NCBI GenBank assembly: GCA_045540815.1
Contig: JAZQHY010000037.1
Coordinates: 1-9,757, forward strand
Source: JAZQHR01 sp045540815
Lineage (GTDB): Bacteria; Bacillota; Clostridia; UMGS1810
DNA: 9,757 nucleotides
Direction of reading: 5' to 3'
In this document: piece after piece, positions 6,892 to 9,757 of the stretch
Position numbering within the stretch: the stretch's first letter is position 1
Layout of the letters: the number at the start of each line of letters is the position of its first letter
Made by a program: the position numbers and the translations under genes
Notes under the pieces: model-generated
Databases searched by the model: none
The model's input: the letters and a program-made list of their open reading frames with translations, nothing else
Told to the model about the DNA's origin: nothing

Positions 6892-6920
6892 TTGAAAATA
6901 TAACATTAAAAGTATATAAT
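6892..6920 (+). promoter_or_regulatory. Sigma-A promoter of rarA
   Basis: TTGAAA (6892-6897) and TATAAT (6915-6920) are separated by exactly 17 bases, a near-consensus promoter just behind the operon terminator. Transcription would start near 6927, giving a leader of about 28 bases containing GGAGA at 6942-6946. Confidence 0.75.
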
Positions 6921-6954
6921 ATTATATATACAATTTTGAACGGAGAGTTTTATT

Positions 6955-8229
6955 ATGACAAGACCGTTAGCAGACAGAATTCGCCCTGACAGTCTGGAAA
7001 ATGTTGTAGGACAACATCATATTCTTGGCGAGGGAAAATTACTTACAAATATAATAAAAACGGGCGATATACCAAATATGATATTTTACGGCCCATCAGG
7101 TACGGGTAAAACTACTCTTGCCAATATCTGTGCATCTGTTTCCAATAAGACATTTTACAAGATAAATGCAACTAATTCGTCAATTAAAGACATAAAAGAA
7201 GTAATAGAAGACCTTGACAAAGAAGAAAACGCGTCGGGTGTACTTTTGTATCTGGACGAGATACAAAACTTTAATAAAAAACAACAGCAGTCAATACTTG
7301 AGTTTATCGAAAATGGAAGCATAACACTTATAGCAAGCACAACTGAAAATCCATACTTTTATGTATATAACGCGATACTTTCAAGAAGTTTAGTTGTTGA
7401 ATTTAAACCTGTTGATGACAGCGATATATACACTGCTGTTGAACGTGGAATTGAGCTTATAAAAGAAGACTATCCCGATAAAACAATTTCGTTTGATGAT
7501 GATGCGAAAGAACATATAGCATTTTGCAGCGGCGGTGATGTGAGGCGTGCGTTAAACGCAGTTGAAGTGTGTGTTAAGTCTCAACTTTTTTGCTCGTACG
7601 ATGATATTAATGTTGATTTGGAAGTTGCTAAATCGTGTACACAGAGAAGCTCATTTGCACACGATAAAAATGGCGATAGTCATTATGATGTTATAAGCGC
7701 ATTTCAAAAATCAATACGCGGAAGTGACCCTGATGCTGCAATTCATTATCTGGCACGACTGCTAGAGGGCGGTGACCTTATAACTGCCTGCAGAAGACTT
7801 TTAGTCGTTGCAGCAGAGGATGTAGGGCTTGCGTATCCAAATGCTATTGTGGTGGCAAAAGCGTGTGTTGATTCGGCACTTCAGCTTGGACTGCCTGAGG
7901 CTAGAATACCGCTTGCGGAGGCTGTGATATTTTTGGCGTGCCTTCCTAAATCTAATTCTGCAATATGTGCCATAGATGACGCTATGAGTGATATTACAAA
8001 TGGAACGGTAGGACCTGTTCCAGCACATCTTCGCGATGCTCACTACGGCGGTGCATTAAAGCTAGGGAGAGGTACAGAGTATAAATACCCGCATAACTTT
8101 AAAAATGCGTATGTTAAGCAGCAATATTTGCCTGACAACATTAAAGACAAAACATACTATGAACCTAGATCAAACAAAACGGAAGACAGTTTTAAAAAAT
8201 ATATGGATATATTAAAAGATGGTAAATAA
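6955..8229 (+). CDS. rarA: Replication-associated recombination protein A (RarA/MgsA), AAA+ ATPase
   Basis: This 424-residue protein matches the RarA/MgsA/WRNIP1 family in length and order of motifs. RPLADRIRP at 3-11 and VVGQHHILG at 18-26 are the family's N-terminal signature. Walker A is GPSGTGKT (46-53) and Walker B is LLYLDEI (97-103) with D101-E102. Sensor 1 lies in ASTTENP (127-133), the arginine finger is likely R144 in LSRS, and sensor 2 is in GGDVRRAL (193-200). The C-terminal tetramerisation and clamp-loader-like region has HYDVISAFQKSIRGSDPDAA at 243-262 and ends with the conserved YKYPH (376-380). The protein acts at stalled replication forks and at DNA ends, where it affects replisome dynamics. 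It has its own promoter and GGAGA eight bases before the ATG. It is transcribed independently of the upstream sugar operon. Confidence 0.95.
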   Translation: MTRPLADRIRPDSLENVVGQHHILGEGKLLTNIIKTGDIPNMIFYGPSGTGKTTLANICASVSNKTFYKINATNSSIKDIKEVIEDLDKEENASGVLLYLDEIQNFNKKQQQSILEFIENGSITLIASTTENPYFYVYNAILSRSLVVEFKPVDDSDIYTAVERGIELIKEDYPDKTISFDDDAKEHIAFCSGGDVRRALNAVEVCVKSQLFCSYDDINVDLEVAKSCTQRSSFAHDKNGDSHYDVISAFQKSIRGSDPDAAIHYLARLLEGGDLITACRRLLVVAAEDVGLAYPNAIVVAKACVDSALQLGLPEARIPLAEAVIFLACLPKSNSAICAIDDAMSDITNGTVGPVPAHLRDAHYGGALKLGRGTEYKYPHNFKNAYVKQQYLPDNIKDKTYYEPRSNKTEDSFKKYMDILKDGK

Positions 8230-8233
8230 TTTG

Positions 8234-8262
8234 TTGCATAATGATATTTTTTGTGGTATAAT
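8234..8262 (+). promoter_or_regulatory. Consensus promoter of the OGG-type glycosylase gene
   Basis: TTGCAT (8234-8239) and TATAAT (8257-8262) are separated by exactly 17 bases. The -10 box ends 15 bases before the ATG at 8278, so the message would start near 8269, at or next to its Shine-Dalgarno sequence. Confidence 0.7.
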
Positions 8263-8267
8263 ATCAC

Positions 8268-8274
8268 AGGTGAT
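8268..8274 (+). promoter_or_regulatory. Ribosome binding site deciding the start at 8278
   Basis: AGGTGAT matches the 3' half of the extended Shine-Dalgarno sequence and sits three bases before the ATG at 8278. The earlier in-frame TTG at 8251 has no ribosome binding site and lies inside the promoter, so the ATG is chosen. Confidence 0.75.
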
Positions 8275-8277
8275 TTT

Positions 8278-9150
8278 ATGAAGGTTTATGAAGACAAGGG
8301 TAAAGTTATAGTTGAAAATGTCACTGATTTTAACCCTGTACACACTTTTCTTTGCGGTCAGTGTTTTAGATGGAATGAAGAGGCTGATGGAAGTTTTACA
8401 GGAGTTGCTCACGGCAGAGTAGTAAATATAAGGTGCGAAGATGATAACCTTATCATTGACAATACCAATCTTTCTGATTTTGAAAACATATGGAAAAATT
8501 ACCTTGACCTCGAAACCGATTATGATGAAATCAAAAAAATTCTTTCAAAAGATGATAAGGCAATGACCGATGCTATAAACTTCGGCGCAGGACTTAAAAT
8601 ACTTAATCAGGATATATATGAATGTCTTATTTCGTTTATACTGTCTACGCAGAATGGCATTCCGAGAATAAAAAAGATAATAGAGCATATGTCAACTCTT
8701 TTTGGAAAACCTATTGAATATAATGGAAAGACATATTATACATTTCCTGATGTTGACACTTTATCTTCGCTTAGCGAAGAGGATTTTGAACCTGTAAAAG
8801 CTGGCTACAGGGCGGCGTATATACTTTCGTGTGCTCGTGCTATAAAAAATGGTGATATCATACTTAATTCACTTATAGATATGCCGTATGGTGAGGCCAG
8901 AGAAAATCTTCTAAAACTTACTGGTGTAGGTCCAAAGGTTGCAAATTGTGTGCTTTTGTTTGCACTTAAGAAAAGAGAAGCTTTCCCCGTTGATGTATGG
9001 GTAGAAAGGGTTATGAAATATTTTTACGTAGATGAAAAAGCTACTGTAAATCAAATATTTGATTATGGTACAAAGAAATTTGGTAATCTTGGAGGTTTTG
9101 CGCAGCAGTATCTTTTCTATTACGCCAGAGAAAATAAACTTGGAAATTAA
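8278..9150 (+). CDS. ogg: 8-oxoguanine DNA glycosylase/AP lyase, OGG1 type
   Basis: This 290-residue protein resembles eukaryotic-type OGG1 as found in Clostridia. The N-terminal domain contains FLCGQCFRWNE (24-34), the family's conserved QxFRW region. STQNGIPRI (123-131) corresponds to the base-flipping and lesion-facing loop, and KAGYRAAYI (174-182) is also conserved. The helix-hairpin-helix LTGVGPKVANC (214-224) is followed by FPVDVW (236-241), so K220 is the expected Schiff-base lysine and D239 the catalytic aspartate. It removes 8-oxoguanine opposite cytosine in base excision repair and then nicks the abasic site. It lies 48 bases after rarA but has its own promoter. The start at 8278 is chosen from the AGGTGAT site and the promoter position. 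Confidence 0.92.
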   Translation: MKVYEDKGKVIVENVTDFNPVHTFLCGQCFRWNEEADGSFTGVAHGRVVNIRCEDDNLIIDNTNLSDFENIWKNYLDLETDYDEIKKILSKDDKAMTDAINFGAGLKILNQDIYECLISFILSTQNGIPRIKKIIEHMSTLFGKPIEYNGKTYYTFPDVDTLSSLSEEDFEPVKAGYRAAYILSCARAIKNGDIILNSLIDMPYGEARENLLKLTGVGPKVANCVLLFALKKREAFPVDVWVERVMKYFYVDEKATVNQIFDYGTKKFGNLGGFAQQYLFYYARENKLGN

Positions 9151-9167
9151 GTGATTTTGCACTTTTT
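9149..9167 (+). terminator. Weak candidate terminator after the glycosylase gene
   Basis: AAGTG (9149-9153) and CACTT (9160-9164) form a 5-bp stem with a 6-base loop, followed by TTT. The stem overlaps the stop codon and is short, so termination would be partial at best. Confidence 0.3.
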
Positions 9168-9175
9168 CAATATTA

Positions 9176-9181
9176 TATACT
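9176..9181 (+). promoter_or_regulatory. Candidate -10 box for the aldolase gene
   Basis: TATACT lies 23 bases before the ATG at 9205, a similar distance to that of the -10 box of the glycoside operon. No convincing -35 box is visible at 16-18 bases upstream, so the gene may instead be partly read through from the preceding gene. Confidence 0.3.
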
Positions 9182-9204
9182 AAATCTTAAGGAGGATATT
9201 ATAA

Positions 9205-9757
9205 ATGTTAGTATCTGCAAAAGAAATGCTTATCAAAGCAAAACAGGGTAAATATGCTGTTGGACAGTTCAACATCAACAATCTTGAATGGACAAAGGCT
9301 ATACTTCTTACTGCACAGGAAAACAATTCGCCTGTAATTCTTGGTGTATCTGAAGGCGCAGGAAAGTATATGTGCGGTTACAAAACTGTAGTAGGTATGG
9401 TTAAAGGTATGATAGAGGAACTAAATATTACTGTTCCTGTAGCAATTCACTTAGACCACGGTAGCTACGAAGGTGCACTTAAAACTATCGAAGCTGGATT
9501 TTCTTCTGTAATGTTTGATGGTTCTCACTATCCAATCGATGAAAACATCGAAAAAACTAAAGAAATTATCCGTATTGCAAATGAAAAAGGCATCAGCGTT
9601 GAGGCTGAAGTTGGTTCTATCGGCGGTGAAGAAGATGGTGTTGTAGGTGCCGGTGAATGCGCAGACCCTGCTGAATGCAAGAGAATCGCAGATTTAGGTG
9701 TTGATTTCTTAGCAGCAGGTATTGGTAATATCCATGGCAAATATCCGGAAAACTGGG
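9205..9757 (+). CDS. fba: Class II fructose-1,6-bisphosphate aldolase, N-terminal part (cut by window edge)
   Basis: The frame is open for 184 complete codons from the ATG to the window edge; the family is usually about 280-310 residues, so a third or more is missing. VGQFNINNLEW (19-29) is the conserved N-terminal strand of zinc-dependent class II aldolases. HLDHG (82-86) supplies the catalytic Asp (D84) and the zinc ligand H85. VEAEVGSIGGEEDG (132-145) is the diagnostic block with E134/E136 near the metal site, and GNIHGKY (174-180) holds the zinc-ligand H178. The enzyme splits fructose-1,6-bisphosphate to dihydroxyacetone phosphate and glyceraldehyde-3-phosphate in glycolysis and works in reverse in gluconeogenesis. 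AAGGAGG at 9189-9195 is a strong site nine bases before the ATG. The GEEDG block favours fructose- over tagatose-bisphosphate aldolase, but the tagatose enzyme cannot be fully excluded on a partial sequence. Confidence 0.92.
   Translation, partial: MLVSAKEMLIKAKQGKYAVGQFNINNLEWTKAILLTAQENNSPVILGVSEGAGKYMCGYKTVVGMVKGMIEELNITVPVAIHLDHGSYEGALKTIEAGFSSVMFDGSHYPIDENIEKTKEIIRIANEKGISVEAEVGSIGGEEDGVVGAGECADPAECKRIADLGVDFLAAGIGNIHGKYPENW

Noticed and set aside
6915..6926. 12-bp perfect palindrome TATAATATTATA over the rarA -10 box
   Set aside because: It consists only of A and T in an AT-rich promoter, a chance outcome; a similar one (475-484) overlaps the regulator's -10 box.
8251..8277. In-frame TTG start nine codons upstream of the glycosylase ATG
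   Set aside because: It has no ribosome binding site and coincides with the spacer and -10 box of the predicted promoter.
1..9757. CRISPR arrays, transposases, phage genes, tRNA or rRNA genes, riboswitches
   Set aside because: No regularly spaced repeats, transposase or integrase motifs, cloverleaf or rRNA signatures were seen, and every intergenic gap is too short for a large structured leader.

Overview
This window looks like chromosomal DNA of a low-GC Gram-positive bacterium of the Clostridia type. The sequence is AT-rich, most genes are preceded by strong GGAGG-type ribosome binding sites, promoters are of the sigma-A type, intergenic gaps are short, and rarA, an OGG-type glycosylase and a class II fructose-bisphosphate aldolase are recognisable. 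The species cannot be named from this evidence. No rRNA, tRNA, CRISPR array, insertion sequence or phage gene is visible, and no gene-free stretch exceeds about 140 bases.

Region 1 (1-594) holds the 5' part of an AraC-type regulator on the minus strand and a 132-base divergent intergenic region. The intergenic region contains a perfect 7-bp inverted repeat that overlaps the regulator's own -35 box and lies upstream of a weak promoter facing the operon.

Region 2 (595-6889) is a tightly packed seven-gene operon on the plus strand that ends in a strong intrinsic terminator. In order it encodes a GH20-like cytosolic glycosidase, an unassigned TIM-barrel glycosidase-like protein with a DEPH motif and a cysteine cluster, a SIS-domain sugar-phosphate protein, a short ribokinase-like PfkB kinase, a second SIS paralogue with an altered phosphate loop, a protein resembling only the C-terminal domain of a Gfo/Idh/MocA oxidoreductase, and a full-length Gfo/Idh/MocA oxidoreductase. 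Several junctions overlap or are translationally close. The natural reading is intracellular breakdown of an imported, possibly amino-sugar-containing, glycoside: hydrolysis, phosphorylation, isomerisation or lyase chemistry at the sugar phosphate, and an NAD(P)-linked step. No transporter lies in the window and the exact substrate cannot be read from sequence. This is the part most likely to be an undescribed pathway.

Region 3 (6890-9757) is housekeeping. rarA (replication-fork AAA+ ATPase) and an OGG-type 8-oxoguanine DNA glycosylase each have a good consensus promoter and lie next to each other. They are followed by the start of a class II fructose-1,6-bisphosphate aldolase gene cut off by the window edge.
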